From: Desulfobulbaceae bacterium
GTDB taxonomy: Bacteria > Desulfobacterota > Desulfobulbia > Desulfobulbales > Desulfocapsaceae
Assembly (NCBI GenBank): GCA_030632405.1
Contig: DAOVUU010000203.1
Span: forward strand, 1 to 5,527
Direction of reading: 5' to 3'
DNA: 5,527 bases
Each line of letters begins with the position of its first letter. Positions within the stretch are counted from its first letter, which is position 1. The translations under genes and the position numbers were made by a program. The notes beneath the pieces were generated by a model, which saw only the letters and a list, made by a program, of their open reading frames with translations, was not told where the DNA came from and did not search any database. Positions 3,883 to 5,527 of this stretch are shown here, one piece after another.

Positions 3883-5527
3883 CCTCCACCGATCACTTTG
3901 CCTATAAGCCTCTCGGCCTGAACCAAAAACGGTTTCAGAGTATCAGCCTGGAGACTGCTCACAAGTAAACCTCCCTCCTTTTCTATTTTCTCTGCCAGCT
4001 CCTCTTCCTGTAACAGATCGACCTTGTTGTACAATTTCAGGCAGGGGATATTCTCAAGATCCAGGTCTTTGAGAAACTGCTCAACAACAGTCATCTGATC
4101 GCGGTAGCATGGACTGGATATATCTATAACATGAATCAGCAGATCCGCCTCTCTCAGTTCTTCCAGTGTCGCCATGAATGCCTTGAGAAGTTCCTCCGGC
4201 AGATTACGGATAAAACCTACCGTATCTGTGATTATCACCTCCATCTCCGTGGGGAACCGCAATCTTCGACTGGTTGGGTCAAGAGTTGCGAAAAGCTTGT
4301 CTTCCGCTATTATTGCACTGTTGGTAAGTGTGTTGAGTAAAGTGGATTTTCCGGCATTGGTATATCCAACAAGGGAGAGCACAGGGAGATTCTTTTTGCG
4401 TCTCTTTGCCCGCCTGCGATACCGTTCCCGACTGACATTCTTCAGCTCTTTGGCCAGCCGCGCCACTCTGTCATTAATACGCCGCCGGTCTATCTCCAGT
4501 TTAGTCTCCCCAGGGCCCCTTGCCCCGATACCACCTGTTAACCGGGAAAGGGCATCATCACGAGACGATAGTCGCGGCAGCATATATTTAAGCTGTGCCA
4601 TTTCCACCTGAAGTTTACCCTCCCGGCTCATTGCCCGATGAGCAAAGATATCGAGGATCAATTGTGTCCGGTCAATAACCCTAAGATCTGTAAAATCGGT
4701 TATTGAACTGATCTGCGAGGGATTGAGTTCTTCATTAAAAATCAGGAGATTAGCGTCAAGCTGGAGAGCTCGAATCATTATATCAGCCAACTTGCCCTTA
4801 CCCAGAATAAGCCGCGGATTTATTTTCCTCCTGCGCTGTAACATTGAATCGAGGACACGTACATTATCCGATCGGCTCAATTCAGCAAGTTCTGCCAATG
4901 ATTCTTCAGCGCGAATTTTTGATTCAGTACTGACGCTCACAAGTATGGCTCTGTCCTGTTTCTGATCAACTTTCTGCACCTTCTGGCGGGAGGCGAATGC
5001 CCTCTCCACTTCATGAATCAGCTCCTCAGCAGATTCAACCTGATTTGCAGGATGCACAGGCTCTAAGAATGTCCAGTTCCTGCCGTCTTTTTCCATCGGC
5101 AGAAGGTGCGCTGTATAAAGACGTTCAGGCAGACCGTCGGAAGTTATTTTTAATACCGAAAGCAGATCAAAGCGCAGAAAAAGAAGATCCATCAAATCTT
5201 CATCACTGATATCCTCTCCGGCAAGATGAGTATGCACCAGCCTCAACCCCTTCAATCTTCCCCCGGAAGAGCGCACATGGCCGAGCTGGGGAATAACAAT
5301 CTGTGCAAAAGTACCGAAACTCATTGTTTCAATCTTGCCGGAGCGGTGAATGAGCAACCCTATCTGGCGATTGATTTCCAGAGAAAGCTGGCACAATGTT
5401 CGTGCCATCTCCGGATTAATGATGTTATCCCGCGCCACCCTTTTGTCCCCGAATCGGGCTAATGCTTTCAGCTGCTGTTTTTTCAGTCCTCCTGTATTAC
5501 CCGTTACAATTCCGATGAATCTCCCCC
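3867..5527 (-). CDS. hflX: GTPase HflX (ribosome-associated), 5' end beyond the window
   Basis: HflX is an Obg/HflX-type GTPase that binds the large ribosomal subunit and splits stalled or hibernating ribosomes. Counting from a GTG at 5438, the HflX domain runs from about 164, with NPRLILGKGK (207-216), NEELNPSQ, RVIDRTQLILDIFA and GGIGARGPGETKLEIDRRRI (302-321). A basic helix (about 333-349) follows. The G domain has G1 GYTNAGKST (358-366), FATLDPT (383-389), DTVGF (405-409) and NKVD (471-474); SSL at 494-496 is the likely G5, where Ser-Ala is commoner. The protein ends just after the G domain and lacks the extra C-terminal domain of E. coli HflX. The N-terminal extension of more than 160 residues occurs in many non-enteric HflX proteins. 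The frame stays open to the edge for 29 more codons, including TGNTGGLKKQQLKALARF, which resembles the genuine start region of long HflX proteins. I therefore treat 5438 as internal and the gene as partial. Confidence 0.95.
   Translation of the reverse strand, partial: GRFIGIVTGNTGGLKKQQLKALARFGDKRVARDNIINPEMARTLCQLSLEINRQIGLLIHRSGKIETMSFGTFAQIVIPQLGHVRSSGGRLKGLRLVHTHLAGEDISDEDLMDLLFLRFDLLSVLKITSDGLPERLYTAHLLPMEKDGRNWTFLEPVHPANQVESAEELIHEVERAFASRQKVQKVDQKQDRAILVSVSTESKIRAEESLAELAELSRSDNVRVLDSMLQRRRKINPRLILGKGKLADIMIRALQLDANLLIFNEELNPSQISSITDFTDLRVIDRTQLILDIFAHRAMSREGKLQVEMAQLKYMLPRLSSRDDALSRLTGGIGARGPGETKLEIDRRRINDRVARLAKELKNVSRERYRRRAKRRKKNLPVLSLVGYTNAGKSTLLNTLTNSAIIAEDKLFATLDPTSRRLRFPTEMEVIITDTVGFIRNLPEELLKAFMATLEELREADLLIHVIDISSPCYRDQMTVVEQFLKDLDLENIPCLKLYNKVDLLQEEELAEKIEKEGGLLVSSLQADTLKPFLVQAERLIGKVIGGGQNLR

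Noticed and set aside
4174..4611. Plus-strand ORF of 145 codons inside hflX
   Set aside because: It lies antisense to the conserved GTPase core, is Ser/Arg-rich without recognisable motifs, and is explained as a shadow frame.

Overview
The window looks like an ordinary chromosomal segment of a Gram-negative bacterium. It holds six protein genes and no RNA gene, insertion sequence or CRISPR array. The mix suggests a deltaproteobacterium (Desulfobacterota), perhaps near the Desulfobulbales: a long-N-terminus HflX, a two-CxxC mini-protein, a zinc-ribbon/PilZ protein and an Epd-like GAPDH. This placement is inference from gene style, not from a marker gene.

Left block, plus strand (1-1047). The window opens inside a GAPDH-family gene whose C-terminal part resembles erythrose-4-phosphate dehydrogenase. 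Twelve bases later comes a 215-residue gene that I do not recognise by name. Its C-terminal third has the layout of an R-S-E type ADP-ribosyltransferase fold. The two are probably co-transcribed, because the Shine-Dalgarno sequence of the second overlaps the stop codon of the first.

Centre, minus strand (1060-2901). A complete glmS (glucosamine-6-phosphate synthase) converges on the ADP-ribosyltransferase-like gene with 12 bp between stop codons. Its ATG at 2901, not a GTG nine bases upstream, is fixed by the catalytic N-terminal Cys and a strong ribosome-binding site. It carries a perfect 14-bp-arm palindrome inside the coding region. A small hairpin with a GAGA tetraloop lies in its leader.

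Right-centre, plus strand (3064-3882). Divergent from glmS are a 56-residue two-CxxC protein and a zinc-ribbon/PilZ protein, a probable cyclic-di-GMP receptor. A single REP-type palindrome lies between them.

Right, minus strand (3867 to the edge). hflX, a ribosome-associated GTPase, overlaps the 3' end of the PilZ gene by 16 bp in convergent orientation. Its frame stays open to the window edge and the extra codons look like genuine HflX N-terminus, so its start lies outside the window or at its very edge.

The genes do not form one pathway. GAPDH/Epd and GlmS both draw on central sugar phosphates; HflX and the PilZ protein relate to ribosome rescue and signalling. The least explained items are the ADP-ribosyltransferase-like protein, the two-CxxC mini-protein with a nested inverted repeat in its gene, and the palindrome within glmS.
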